Part shown: piece after piece, positions 5,547 to 14,366 of the stretch
Layout: each line of letters starts with the position of its first letter
How positions within the stretch are numbered: the stretch's first letter is position 1
NCBI RefSeq assembly: GCF_030824335.1
Contig: NZ_JAVBXX010000028.1
Span: 1-48,786, forward strand
Source: Azonexus sp.
Lineage (GTDB): Bacteria; Pseudomonadota; Gammaproteobacteria; Burkholderiales; Rhodocyclaceae
DNA: 48,786 nucleotides
Reading direction: 5' to 3'
Position numbers and translations under genes: made by a program
The notes under the pieces: model-generated
Told to the model about the DNA's origin: nothing
Seen by the model: the letters and a program-made list of their open reading frames with translations, nothing else
Databases searched by the model: none

Positions 5547-7604
5547 ATGGACCTGCCTCGCCTCACCCCGCTTGCCCTGGCGTTGATGTTTGCCTTTTCT
5601 GCGGTCAACGCCGAAGAAACGACACTTTCCGCCGTCAACGTCACCGCCAAGGGCTATGCCTCGGCCGATCTCGAAACGCCAATTTCCACCGCCACCCTTG
5701 ATGCCGACGAAATCGCCCGGCGCGGCGCCGCCAACGTCGGCGATGCGCTGCGCGGCGAACCGGGCATCGCCATCTCGAACGACAGCGCGCAGGGCCAGAA
5801 CCCGGTGATCCGCGGTCTCGGCAAGGAAAGCACGGTGCTGCTGGTCGATGGCATGCGCTTCAATTCGGCGCAGCCGGCCGGCGCCGTCGCATCGTTCATG
5901 ACGCTCGGCCTGGCCGAGCGCGTCGAAGTGGTCAAGGGCGGCGCCTCGGTGCTCTACGGCACCGGCGCACTCGGCGGCGCGATCAACGTGCTCATGCCGC
6001 AGGCAAAATTCACCCCGGGCATCGGTCTCCAGGCCGGCGCCAGCTACGACAGCGCCAGCGAAGGCTGGCGCGGTACAGCGGTGGTGAACGCCAGCCAGGG
6101 CGACCATGCGCTGATGCTCGGCGCCTCGCTGGCCCGGATCGACGATTACGACTCACCGAAAGGCAAGGTCGACCGTACCGGCTACGATTCCGACGCCTTC
6201 ATCGGCCAGTACCGCTTCCGTATCGACAGCCAGCAGCAAGTTCGCGTCTCGGCGCAGCATCATCAGGACGAGGACGTCTGGTATCCGGGGTCGACGCGCG
6301 CCCACGCCAGCCCGCTGGTCGGCAGCACCACCGTGCATTCGCCGAAGCAGGAACGCCGCCTTTACGAACTCGGCTACAACCGCAAGGGCGATGGCGCCGC
6401 ACCAGTGAACTTTGACCTGCGCGTCTACCGCCAGGAAATGGAACGCTACATCTACAGCCATGCCAACAACCTCCGCCGCGACATCGTCACCAACCAGGTC
6501 ACTTTCCGCACCGACGGTATCGACGCCAAGGCCGACTGGCTGGCGCATCCACAGCACCTGCTGTCGTTCGGCATCAATGCCTGGAAGATGACCGGCAACC
6601 CGGACCGCTACATGGCCAGCGGCGCACCGTTCACCACGCTGAGCGCGAACAACCCGTTCCAGGATGCCGAAATCCGCGCGCTCGGCACCTACCTGCAGGA
6701 CGACATGCGCTTCGGCAAGCTCAACCTGCTCGCCGGCCTGCGCTACGACAGCGTCGACGGCGACGCCGCCAGCATGAACAACGGCGTCCGCACCACCGGC
6801 CTCGACAACAAGGAGAGCGCTTTCTCCGGCAGCCTCGGTGCGGTTTATGAAGTGGCGCCGCTGCTCCGTCCCTACGCCAGCGTCGCCCGCGCCTTCCGCG
6901 CCCCCGGCATGCGCGAGCGCTACGAGTCGGGCCTGCGCGGCGACGGCTATTTCTACGCCGGCAGCCCGGAAGTCGAATCCGAAAAGGCCGACCAGTTCGA
7001 AATCGGCCTCAAGGGGGCAAATGCTGCGGTCAACTACCAGGTTTCGGCGTTTTACAACCGCATCGACAACTACATCACCGGCCAGATTCTCACCGGTGCC
7101 ACCGCCACCGCTGCCTGCGGCACCGCCAACGCGGGCAATTGCAAGAAGACGGTCAACCTCGGCAGCGCGACGATCAAGGGCTTCGAAGCCAAAGTCGCCT
7201 GGCAGGTCGCTGGCGGCCACTGGCTGAACGCCGGCTACTCGCGCATCCGCGGCGACAACGACGATCTGAACGAGCCGCTGTTCCAGATGCCGGCCGATGA
7301 AATCTCGCTCGGCTGGCTGGGCAGCGTGCTGCCTGGCGTCAAGGCCGACTTCACGCTGCGCCTGGTGGACGAGCAGGACCGCGTCGCCACGCAATTCACC
7401 CGCGGCACGGAAAACCGCACGGCCGGCTTCGTCACCGCCGACCTTGGCGCGACCTGGCAGTTCGCCAAGAACCAGAGCCTGCGTTTTACCGTCAAGAACC
7501 TGGCCGACAAGACCTACCATGAGCACCTGACCGAAGGCATTTCCGGCAACGAGATCAAGGCCCCGGGCCGCAGCGTCCAGCTTGCCTGGCGCGGGAGCTT
7601 CTGA
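5547..7604 (+). CDS. TonB-dependent receptor linked to an ABC importer and NnrS
   Basis: This is a 685-residue outer-membrane receptor. The signal peptide ends near residue 22 (VNA-EE), followed by the TonB-box-like TLSAVNVTA. The plug (about 40-150) contains VIRGLGKESTVLLVDGMRF and RVEVVKGGASVLYGTGALGG. The barrel contains FRAPGMRERYE (about 450-460), a position where heme receptors carry FRAP/NPNL motifs, and it ends SVQLAWRGSF. The stop overlaps the start of the binding-protein gene (TGATG), so uptake across both membranes is genetically coupled. A Fur-like box and a leader element precede it. The substrate could be a heme-like or other metal chelate; the sequence does not decide this. Confidence 0.9.
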   Translation: MDLPRLTPLALALMFAFSAVNAEETTLSAVNVTAKGYASADLETPISTATLDADEIARRGAANVGDALRGEPGIAISNDSAQGQNPVIRGLGKESTVLLVDGMRFNSAQPAGAVASFMTLGLAERVEVVKGGASVLYGTGALGGAINVLMPQAKFTPGIGLQAGASYDSASEGWRGTAVVNASQGDHALMLGASLARIDDYDSPKGKVDRTGYDSDAFIGQYRFRIDSQQQVRVSAQHHQDEDVWYPGSTRAHASPLVGSTTVHSPKQERRLYELGYNRKGDGAAPVNFDLRVYRQEMERYIYSHANNLRRDIVTNQVTFRTDGIDAKADWLAHPQHLLSFGINAWKMTGNPDRYMASGAPFTTLSANNPFQDAEIRALGTYLQDDMRFGKLNLLAGLRYDSVDGDAASMNNGVRTTGLDNKESAFSGSLGAVYEVAPLLRPYASVARAFRAPGMRERYESGLRGDGYFYAGSPEVESEKADQFEIGLKGANAAVNYQVSAFYNRIDNYITGQILTGATATAACGTANAGNCKKTVNLGSATIKGFEAKVAWQVAGGHWLNAGYSRIRGDNDDLNEPLFQMPADEISLGWLGSVLPGVKADFTLRLVDEQDRVATQFTRGTENRTAGFVTADLGATWQFAKNQSLRFTVKNLADKTYHEHLTEGISGNEIKAPGRSVQLAWRGSF

Positions 7605-8587
7605 TGCGCCGCCGGTTCGCCGCCCTGTTGACTGTTTTTGCGCTGGCCACGCCGGCGTTGGCGGCGGGCCGGCTGCCTTCACTGGTGCTGGCCGGTCCGC
7701 CGGCCTCGGTGTCGACGCCGCTGATCCACATGATCGAAAGCGGCGCGCTCAAGGATATCGCCGACAAGGTCGAGTTCCGCGTCTGGAAGGACCCCGACCA
7801 GCTGCGCGTGCTCGCCCTCGGCGGCCAGGCCGATTTCGTCGCGATGCCGAGCAACGTCGCTGCCAACCTCTACAACCGCGGCGTCAAGCTGCGCCTGCTC
7901 AACATCTCGACCTGGGGCGTGCTGTGGATGGTGTCGCGCGACGGCCAGGCAAAGACGCTGGCCGATTTCCGCGGCAAGGAAATCGCCATGCCTTTCCGCG
8001 CCGACATGCCCGATATCGTCTTTGCACTGCTCGCCGAAAAGCAGGGGCTGAATGCGAAGAAGGATTTCAAGCTGCGCTACGTCGCCTCACCGCTCGACGC
8101 GATGCAGTTGCTGGTGACCCGTCGCGTCGACCACGCGCTGCTCGCCGAGCCGGCGGTCTCGATGGCGCTGCGCAAGACGAAATCCTTCCCGGTCAGCCTG
8201 ATCGCCCCGGATCTGTACCGCAGCGTCGACCTGCAAAAGGAATGGGGCCGGCTGTACCAGCGCGAGGCGCGCATCCCGCAGGCCGGCATCGCCGCCATCG
8301 GGCGTACTGCGGTCGACCGCGAATTACAGGCAAAAATCATGGCCGCCTACGAACGTTCGCTGAACTGGTGCCAGAAGAACGCGCTGGCCTGCGGCGAAAT
8401 GGTCGCCAAACGGATCGACCTGCTCAGCCCGGAAGCCGTCGCCGATTCGCTGGCAGTCAGCCAGATGCGTCACGTGCCGATCGCCGCCGCGCGCCCCGAG
8501 CTGCAGTTCTTCCTCGAACGCCTGCACGGCGAGAACCCGGCGCTGGTTGGCGGCAAATTGCCCGACGACGCCTTCTACGGACCATGA
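7604..8587 (+). CDS. ABC transporter periplasmic substrate-binding protein (NMT1/SsuA-like)
   Basis: This 327-residue protein has a clear signal peptide (MRRRFAALLTVFALATPALA) and the layout of the NMT1/THI5/SsuA-type binding proteins. That class usually binds sulfonates, nitrate, thiamine precursors or similar small molecules; here the receptor context suggests a metal chelate. The start overlaps the receptor stop, and the end overlaps the permease start by four bases. No residue that would fix the ligand is evident. Confidence 0.8.
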   Translation: MRRRFAALLTVFALATPALAAGRLPSLVLAGPPASVSTPLIHMIESGALKDIADKVEFRVWKDPDQLRVLALGGQADFVAMPSNVAANLYNRGVKLRLLNISTWGVLWMVSRDGQAKTLADFRGKEIAMPFRADMPDIVFALLAEKQGLNAKKDFKLRYVASPLDAMQLLVTRRVDHALLAEPAVSMALRKTKSFPVSLIAPDLYRSVDLQKEWGRLYQREARIPQAGIAAIGRTAVDRELQAKIMAAYERSLNWCQKNALACGEMVAKRIDLLSPEAVADSLAVSQMRHVPIAAARPELQFFLERLHGENPALVGGKLPDDAFYGP

Positions 8588-9387
8588 AACGAGCGGCCGG
8601 CGACTGGCTGACGGCGAGCGGCCACTACCTGTGGAGCGGCTGGGGCTCGCTGGCCAGCCTGGGCATTTTTCTCGCGATCTGGGAGTTGACCGCGCAACAG
8701 CTCGGGCCGCTGATCCTGCCGACGCCGATCGAAGCCCTCGGCACGCTGCACGGCCTCTTCGCCAGCGGCGCCGCCGGGCCGGAAATCGCCGTCACGGCGC
8801 GCCGGGCGCTGGCCGGCTTCGGCCTCTCGGTCGGCGTCGGCAGCCTGCTCGGACTGGCCGCCGGCGTCTCGATGACCGCCTCGATGATGGCCCGGCCGAT
8901 CATCACCGTGCTCGTCGGCATGCCGCCGATCGCCTGGCTGATCCTGGCCCTGCTGTGGTTCGGCGCCGGCGACGGGACGCCGATCTTCACCGTCTTCATC
9001 GCCTGTTTCCCGATCATCTTCGTCGGCGCCATGCAAGGCACGCGCACGCTCGACGGACAGTTGAAGGAAGTCGCCCGGATGTTCGGGCTGTCGACGTGGA
9101 TGAAGCTGACCGACGTCTATCTCCCGCACGTCGTTTCCTATCTCTTCCCGGCGTGGATCTCGGCGCTCGGCATGTCGTGGAAGATCGTCGTCATGGCCGA
9201 GCTGCTGTCCACCGAGGACGGCATCGGCGCCGCGCTGGCGGTCTCGCGCAGCCACCTCGACACGGCCGCCTCAATGGCCTGGATCGTCGCGCTGGTCGGC
9301 ACGCTGCTGGCGATCGAGTATCTGCTGCTCGAACCGCTCAAGCGCCGCGTCGAATCCTGGCGGGAGTTCGCATCATCAAGCAACTGA
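8584..9387 (+). CDS. ABC transporter permease (SsuC/TauC-like)
   Basis: This 267-residue inner-membrane permease has about six hydrophobic segments. The cytoplasmic coupling loop has the BPD-family pattern, seen here as GTRTLDGQLKEVARMFGLST followed by MKLTDVYLPHVVSYLF. The ATG at 8584 overlaps the upstream stop (ATGA). The C-terminus overlaps the expected start of the ATPase gene. It forms the membrane channel for the binding protein at 7604. The low-confidence part is the substrate, not the family. Confidence 0.88.
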   Translation: MKRAAGDWLTASGHYLWSGWGSLASLGIFLAIWELTAQQLGPLILPTPIEALGTLHGLFASGAAGPEIAVTARRALAGFGLSVGVGSLLGLAAGVSMTASMMARPIITVLVGMPPIAWLILALLWFGAGDGTPIFTVFIACFPIIFVGAMQGTRTLDGQLKEVARMFGLSTWMKLTDVYLPHVVSYLFPAWISALGMSWKIVVMAELLSTEDGIGAALAVSRSHLDTAASMAWIVALVGTLLAIEYLLLEPLKRRVESWREFASSSN

Positions 9388-10121
9388 CCATTTCCGCGCT
9401 GAACCACCGTTTCGGCTACCAGCGCGTGCTCGAAGACATCGCGCTGAATGTCGGCGAAGGCGAGGCGGTAGCGCTGGTCGGCCCTTCCGGCTGCGGCAAG
9501 ACGACCCTGCTCAACCTCGCCGCCGGCCTGCTGACGCCGTGGGAAGGCAGCATCGCCAGCAGCTTCGCGCGGCCGGCGATGATGTTCCAGCAACCGCGGC
9601 TGCTGCCGTGGAAGCGCACGCTGGCCAACATCGGCCTCGGCCTCAAAGCGTGCGGCGTCGCCCGTGCCGAGCGCGACCGCCAGGCGGCCGGGCTGGCGGC
9701 GCGCATGGGCCTGACTGCCGACGACCTGGCGAAGTACCCGGGCGCCCTCTCCGGCGGCATGCAGAGCCGCGCCGCGCTGGCCCGCGCCTTCGCCGTCTCG
9801 CCCGACCTGCTGCTGCTCGACGAGGCCTTTTCGGCGCTCGACATCGGCCTCAAGAGCGAGCTCTACGCGCTGCTCGCCGGCGAGCGCACGGCGCACGGCA
9901 GCGCCGTGCTGATGATCACCCACGATTTGATGGAAGCCGTCCGCCTGGCCGACCGCATCCTGGTGATGAGCGGCAGCCCCGGCCGGATCGTCGCCGAGCA
10001 CCGGGTCGATACCCCGGTCGCCGCCCGCGACGAAGCCTGGGTCTTCGCCCGCACCGCCGAGTTCATCCGCTGGCCGGATATCCGCGCCGCCTTCGCGCTG
10101 CCGCCGCTGGAGGGCGCATGA
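9375..10121 (+). CDS. ABC transporter ATPase, apparently with an ATC start codon
   Basis: This ATP-binding subunit of about 248 residues has Walker A GPSGCGKTT (about 37-45), a Q-loop in MMFQQPRLLPWK, the signature LSGGMQSRAALARA, Walker B LLLLDEAFSALD and the H-switch MITHD. Homology begins at KQLTISALNHRFG, but the frame has no ATG, GTG or TTG near that point. GGGAG (9362-9366) lies eight bases before ATC at 9375, so a rare AUC initiation is the simplest reading; ATC 9372 and CTG 9384 are alternatives. A sequencing error is possible. It overlaps the permease end, and its stop overlaps nnrS by four bases. Confidence 0.85.
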   Translation: MKQLTISALNHRFGYQRVLEDIALNVGEGEAVALVGPSGCGKTTLLNLAAGLLTPWEGSIASSFARPAMMFQQPRLLPWKRTLANIGLGLKACGVARAERDRQAAGLAARMGLTADDLAKYPGALSGGMQSRAALARAFAVSPDLLLLDEAFSALDIGLKSELYALLAGERTAHGSAVLMITHDLMEAVRLADRILVMSGSPGRIVAEHRVDTPVAARDEAWVFARTAEFIRWPDIRAAFALPPLEGA

Positions 10122-11359
10122 AAATCGCCCGTTTCTGGCCGTCGCCCCTGGGGCCAGCCTTTGATTCCATGGTCGCAAACTTGTGGCTGTGCGCCTTCCG
10201 CCCCTTCTTTCTGCTCACCGCCGGCCACGCCGTCGTTGCCATGGCCTGGTGGCTGGGCGCGCTGGCCGGCCTGCTGCCGCTGCCCGAACTGCCCGGCGGC
10301 GCCGTCGTCTGGCACGCCCACGAGATGATCTTCGGCTTTGCCGGCGCCTCGATCGCCGGCTTCCTGCTGACCGCGATCATCGAATTTACCGGTTCGCCGG
10401 CGGTCGACCGCAAAACTGTGCAAATTTTGCTCGGCCTGTGGGTCGGCGGCCGTCTCTTCTACCTGCTCGCCGGCTGGCTCGGCGTGCTGCCGGCGGCTGT
10501 CTGCGACCTCGCCTTCCTGGCCCTGCTGACCGCCCGCATCGCCGGCCCGCTGTGGCGCCAGCCGAGCCGCCGCCACCTAGCGTTTTTTCATGCGCTGGCG
10601 GCGTTGACCGTGATCCATGCCGGTTTCTACCTGGCGCTGTGGCGCGGCGGCGACGCAATGGCCTGGCTGCTGCTCGGCGTCGGCCTGATGATGATGCTCA
10701 TCGTCATCGCCCTGTCGCGCATCTCGATGCGCCTGGTCAACGACGTGCTCGAACGCCAGGGCGGCATCGCCGCGCCCTACCTCGCCCGGCCGCCGCGGCG
10801 CAAGCTGGCGATCTTCGCCATCGGCCTGTTCTCGGCCGCCGAGTTCTTCCTGCCCGGCAACGCCGTCGCCGGCTGGCTGGCGCTCGCCGCCGCCGCCGCC
10901 CTCCTCAACCTGCTCAACGACTGGCACGTCGGCCGGGCGCTGTGGCAGCGCTGGGTGCTCATTCCCTACCTGGTGTACTGGGCGATGGCGCTCGGCTACG
11001 CGCTGATCGGCATCGGCCTGCTCGCCGGCGGCAACTGGAACAGCGCCGGCCACCACCTGCTGCTGGCCGGGGCGATGGCGCTATCGATCCTGATCGTCAT
11101 GAGCGTCGCCGGCCGCCTGCACAGCGGCCACGGCCTCGACCACCGCCGCTGGCTACCCGGCGCCGCCGCGCTGCTGCTCGGCGCCGCCCTGCTGCGCGCC
11201 GCCGCCAGCCTGCCCGCCTTCGCTGGCGCCTACCTGCCGCTGCTGCACAGCGCGGCGACGCTGTGGCTGGTCGGCTGGAGCCTCTACCTGCTTTACTCCT
11301 GGCAGGCGCTCGCCGGCCCGCGACCGGACGGCGGCAAGGGCTGCGACGAAGCCGGCTGA
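10118..11359 (+). CDS. nnrS: NnrS family heme/copper membrane protein
   Basis: This 413-residue polytopic protein matches NnrS: an early FRPFFLLTAGHA segment, VVWHAHEMIFGFAGASIAGFLLTAI near residues 60-85, SRISMRLVNDVLERQGG in the middle, and 11-12 hydrophobic helices overall. The family holds heme and copper and is tied to nitrosative stress and denitrification. The start at 10118 overlaps the ATPase stop (ATGA), placing nnrS last in a receptor/ABC/NnrS operon. Its 3' end overlaps the convergent PepSY gene by 67 bases. In this context it may help accept or insert a metal, which is inference. Confidence 0.88.
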   Translation: MKIARFWPSPLGPAFDSMVANLWLCAFRPFFLLTAGHAVVAMAWWLGALAGLLPLPELPGGAVVWHAHEMIFGFAGASIAGFLLTAIIEFTGSPAVDRKTVQILLGLWVGGRLFYLLAGWLGVLPAAVCDLAFLALLTARIAGPLWRQPSRRHLAFFHALAALTVIHAGFYLALWRGGDAMAWLLLGVGLMMMLIVIALSRISMRLVNDVLERQGGIAAPYLARPPRRKLAIFAIGLFSAAEFFLPGNAVAGWLALAAAAALLNLLNDWHVGRALWQRWVLIPYLVYWAMALGYALIGIGLLAGGNWNSAGHHLLLAGAMALSILIVMSVAGRLHSGHGLDHRRWLPGAAALLLGAALLRAAASLPAFAGAYLPLLHSAATLWLVGWSLYLLYSWQALAGPRPDGGKGCDEAG

Positions 11360-12894
11360 GCCCAGACGCTGTCGGCATCGCCGCCCCGCGCCCGGCGGCC
11401 GGCCGCGACCGCCGCCCAGGCCAGCATCAGCGCCCCGGCAGCGGCCACCAGATCGACCCCGAAGGCCGGCGCATGCCACCACAGGCCGCTGTCGGGCAGC
11501 AGCCAGGCAAGCAGCGATGTTGCCGGCAAGGCCGCCGTCGCCAGCGCTGTCAGCCAGCCGAGCTGGACCGCGGCGCGCGGCGCGCCGGCAATGAACGCCC
11601 AGGCGACGCAGAACAGGAACACCAGGTAATAGACGGTTTCCGGGGCAACGCCCGGCCACCACTTGCCGACGACCAGCATCGCCGAGACACCGGCGATGCA
11701 ACCGAGGCAGGTGCCGACGGTGCCCGCCGCAAGCCAGCGCGAAGCCCTCGCCTGGGCCGGCAGTTCGCCGGCTTTCGCCTTGCGCCGGCGTGTTTCCAGC
11801 CAGAGCAGGTTGCCCGAATAGAAGACGAAGGCGCCGCCGAGACCGAGCAGGAAATAAACCCAACGCATCGTCTCGCCGCCGTAGGTGCCGAAATGCACTG
11901 CGAAGAAGGCGGCGACGACGGCGCTCCAGCTGCCCTGGTGGCCGGGCAGGTAATCGGTATTGAGAATCCTGCCGTCGACCGCGCCGAGCACGACAAAACC
12001 AACGTTGCGCACCAAGTAGCGCGGATCGTCGCCGATCACCCGGGCGACGGCACCGCCGGTGCCGGCATTGCGGTATTCGATGGCGCTTGGCTGGAAGCCA
12101 GGCTCGAGTTCAGCGACCTGGTCGAGCAATGCCTGTACCGGCAGCATCGGCGCCGCCGCCGGGTCCTTCGGCGCCTGCGCCAGAACGCCGCTGGACGCGG
12201 TGACCTGGCGGAACTTGCCGTCGTAGATCAGCGGGTCCTGGAGCGCGTAGATCGGATCATGCAGGCAGAAGATCACCGAGGTTAGCGCGATCAGCAGGTG
12301 AAAGGGAAAACTGGTGATGCCGAGCAGGTTGTGCGCGTCCAGCCACATCCGCTTGAGGTTGCGACCGACGCGCAGGGCGAAAAAATCCTTGATCAGCGAC
12401 GGCAGCAACACGATCAGCCCGGAGACCAGCGCAACGACATAGACGACGCTGACGATGCCCATCGCCGTCTCGCCGATCTCGTGATCGCCGGGAATACCAG
12501 CAGTGCGGTGCAGGGTGTCGACGAACTGGGCGACCCCGCCGGGCGCCAGGCGGACCAGCTGCAGTTCGCCGGCGGCGTCGAGTTCGGCCGACCAGGGCTG
12601 CGCATCGTCGCGGCCCTTCTGCCAGGTCAGGCGGCCAAGCGGCGCCGTCTCGGCTAGATGCAATGTGAACTGTTTGGCGGCTTCCGGCCGCGCCGCCAGC
12701 GCCGCCGCGATCAGCGCGTCGGCCTGCACCAGCGGCGTCTGGGCGTGACGCCCGGGCGGCGCCACCCAGCGTTCGAGGCTTTCCTCGAACATCGTCAGGG
12801 CACCAGCGTAGAAAGCGATGAACAGGGCCAGGCCGGTCAGGATGCCGGTCCAGGTATGAACGCCCTTGTAGGCGCGGATGATGTTGGAACGCAT
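11293..12894 (-). CDS. PepSY-associated TM protein, siderophore locus (putative ferric-siderophore reductase)
   Basis: This 533-residue inner-membrane protein opens with the PepSY-TM motif HTWTGILTGLALFIAFYAGALT. It has a large periplasmic region (about 45-200) and paired helices with conserved histidines (LDAHNLLGITSFPFHLLIA, VHFGTYGGETMRW). Four more hydrophobic segments follow near the C-terminus. Proteins of this group accompany siderophore receptors, and some reduce ferric siderophores in the periplasm. It is the last gene of the fepA operon. The short spacer to the preceding gene carries a four-copy 7-base repeat. The 3' end overlaps nnrS tail to tail. Confidence 0.85.
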   Translation of the reverse strand: MRSNIIRAYKGVHTWTGILTGLALFIAFYAGALTMFEESLERWVAPPGRHAQTPLVQADALIAAALAARPEAAKQFTLHLAETAPLGRLTWQKGRDDAQPWSAELDAAGELQLVRLAPGGVAQFVDTLHRTAGIPGDHEIGETAMGIVSVVYVVALVSGLIVLLPSLIKDFFALRVGRNLKRMWLDAHNLLGITSFPFHLLIALTSVIFCLHDPIYALQDPLIYDGKFRQVTASSGVLAQAPKDPAAAPMLPVQALLDQVAELEPGFQPSAIEYRNAGTGGAVARVIGDDPRYLVRNVGFVVLGAVDGRILNTDYLPGHQGSWSAVVAAFFAVHFGTYGGETMRWVYFLLGLGGAFVFYSGNLLWLETRRRKAKAGELPAQARASRWLAAGTVGTCLGCIAGVSAMLVVGKWWPGVAPETVYYLVFLFCVAWAFIAGAPRAAVQLGWLTALATAALPATSLLAWLLPDSGLWWHAPAFGVDLVAAAGALMLAWAAVAAGRRARGGDADSVWAQPASSQPLPPSGRGPASACQE

Positions 12895-12904
12895 GGCAGC
12901 TCGC

Positions 12905-12932
12905 GGAATCAGGAATCAGGAATCAGGAATCA
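12905..12932. repeat. Four tandem copies of GGAATCA
   Basis: The 7-base unit GGAATCA is repeated four times without change, followed by a partial GGAAT. The repeat covers the stop codon of the small membrane protein gene (minus strand) and the 35-base spacer before the PepSY start. Changes in copy number would alter the leader length of the PepSY gene. Confidence 0.85.
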
Positions 12933-13214
12933 GGAATGCAGGAAGCGGATCAGCAGGTAGGCGCCGAACAGCACGAGGTTGGCCAGGCTGAGCACCAGCC
13001 AGGCCCGCCGTCCATTACGGAACAGGTAGACCAGCGCCAGCACCAGCGTCCATAACGGCGAAACGACCCACATGACGAACTGGAACTTGTTTGGTGCCGC
13101 CGGCCCGCCCGGCGTACCCCAGGCGATCAGCGCGCTGCCGGCAAAAGCGATGCCGAGGCCAAGAATCACCGCGGCCAGCGTCTTGCTCAGGTAATCCTTG
13201 CGGTAGTCGCTCAT
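12930..13214 (-). CDS. Small inner-membrane protein of the fepA operon
   Basis: This 94-residue protein has three hydrophobic segments: LAAVILGLGIAFAGSALIAWG, FVMWVVSPLWTLVLALVYLF and a C-terminal LVLSLANLVLFGAYLLI. It resembles the small iron-transport membrane proteins (DUF3649-like) that sit with PepSY proteins near siderophore receptors, but I cannot confirm the family. The start (ATG 13214-13212) overlaps the stop of the preceding gene by four bases. Its stop codon lies inside the 7-base tandem repeat. Confidence 0.7.
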   Translation of the reverse strand: MSDYRKDYLSKTLAAVILGLGIAFAGSALIAWGTPGGPAAPNKFQFVMWVVSPLWTLVLALVYLFRNGRRAWLVLSLANLVLFGAYLLIRFLHS

Positions 13215-13492
13215 CGCCGGCCTCCCGGCGTCCGCCGCCAGGGCAGCGCCAGCCAGGGCAGCGCCAGCCAGGGCAGCAGCCCGAAAGCGAGCATCGCCAG
13301 GCTGAGCGTGACGAAAATGGCGGCGGCCGGATGCAGCAGTTGTGACCACGACCACAGGCCAACCAGCAGCAACAGGCCGCCGGCCCGCCGCAGGACGATC
13401 CGGCTGGCAACTGGCGGCAGCGGGCAATGCGGCGCAGCGGCGTAAATCAGCGCCGCGGCGCCCAGGCAGAACAGCAGGGAAAGCAGTGTCAT
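13211..13492 (-). CDS. Small inner-membrane protein, DUF3325-like
   Basis: This 93-residue, very hydrophobic protein has three likely helices and a short basic C-terminus (WRRTPGGRR). I chose the ATG at 13492, with GGAG in the end of the esterase gene just upstream; a TTG one codon earlier is the alternative. DUF3325-type proteins are typical companions of PepSY proteins in siderophore loci, so the role is probably in the inner-membrane step. The family assignment is by pattern and context. Confidence 0.7.
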   Translation of the reverse strand: MTLLSLLFCLGAAALIYAAAPHCPLPPVASRIVLRRAGGLLLLVGLWSWSQLLHPAAAIFVTLSLAMLAFGLLPWLALPWLALPWRRTPGGRR

Positions 13493-13496
13493 CAAT

Positions 13497-14366
13497 TCAC
13501 TCCTCGATGCAGCGGGCGAACCAGGCCAGCGTCGGCGCCAGTGAGGCGGCGAAGGCCTCGCCGTGGTTCAGCCCGGGCAGTTCCAGGTATTCGGCCGGCC
13601 CCGGATGGGCGGCCGCGAAAGTGGCGGCGGCGTCGGCCGGGACGCTGTTGCGCAGTCGCCAGGCGGCAAGCGCGCGCGGGTCGCCCTGCGGCGCCTGCGC
13701 CGGCATCTCGGCGCCGCCGCGGGTGACCAGCAAGCTCGCCGTCTGGCGCGCCGCTGGCGGGGTCGACTGCGCCAACCGCGGCAGATAGCCGTCGCGCCAC
13801 CACAGCGACGGGCTGGCGGCGGCGTAGCAGCGGAAATCGGCCGGCCGGGTCAGCAGCGTGTGGAGCACGAACAGGCCACCGTAGGAATGTCCCCACAGCC
13901 CCTGCCGGCTGGCGTCGACGGGGTAGACAGCGGCCACCGCCGGCTTGACCCGGCGCTCGATGAAAGCGGCGAAAGCCTGGGCGCCGCCGGCCCGACGCGC
14001 CGGTACCAGGGGATCGAACTCGTCCCCACCGGTCAACGCCGGCGTAAAATCGAAAACCCGGCCGGCAACATCGAAACGGCTGCTGCCATGATGGCCGATG
14101 GCGACGATCAGCACGCGCCCGGTGACATCTTCCGGCAGGCTTGTCAGCGCTGCATTGCCATCGAGCAGGTAGAGCACCGGATAGCCAGCGGACGGCGGTA
14201 GCACGGGCGGCCGCCGGACCTCGACCCGATAGCTGCGGCCTCCGTCAGCGGCCAGATCAAGAACGGCTAACGGCTGGGCTGCTTCTGCCGCCGGCAACGC
14301 CAGCAGGAAGAAGCGAAAAAAACACCCGGCGAAATACCGGGTGGCGACGGATCCGCTTCCGTGCAT
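13497..14366 (-). CDS. Periplasmic enterobactin esterase (PfeE/IroE-like)
   Basis: This 289-residue alpha/beta hydrolase has an N-terminal hydrophobic signal (FFRFFLLALPAAEAA). The oxyanion region YPVLYLLDGNAA is followed by the nucleophile elbow GHSYGG and a late histidine in GLNHGEA, giving the Ser-His part of the triad. The layout is that of IroE/PfeE, which hydrolyse the triserine-lactone ring of ferric enterobactin in the periplasm and so release iron. Its ATG overlaps the fepA stop by one base. With FepA next to it, hydrolysis of imported catecholate siderophore is a strong inference. Confidence 0.85.
   Translation of the reverse strand: MHGSGSVATRYFAGCFFRFFLLALPAAEAAQPLAVLDLAADGGRSYRVEVRRPPVLPPSAGYPVLYLLDGNAALTSLPEDVTGRVLIVAIGHHGSSRFDVAGRVFDFTPALTGGDEFDPLVPARRAGGAQAFAAFIERRVKPAVAAVYPVDASRQGLWGHSYGGLFVLHTLLTRPADFRCYAAASPSLWWRDGYLPRLAQSTPPAARQTASLLVTRGGAEMPAQAPQGDPRALAAWRLRNSVPADAAATFAAAHPGPAEYLELPGLNHGEAFAASLAPTLAWFARCIEE

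Noticed and set aside
10183..12285. Long plus-strand open frame across nnrS and the PepSY gene
   Set aside because: The translation is Arg/Pro-rich and crosses two well-supported genes on both strands. It is an artefact of GC-rich codon structure.
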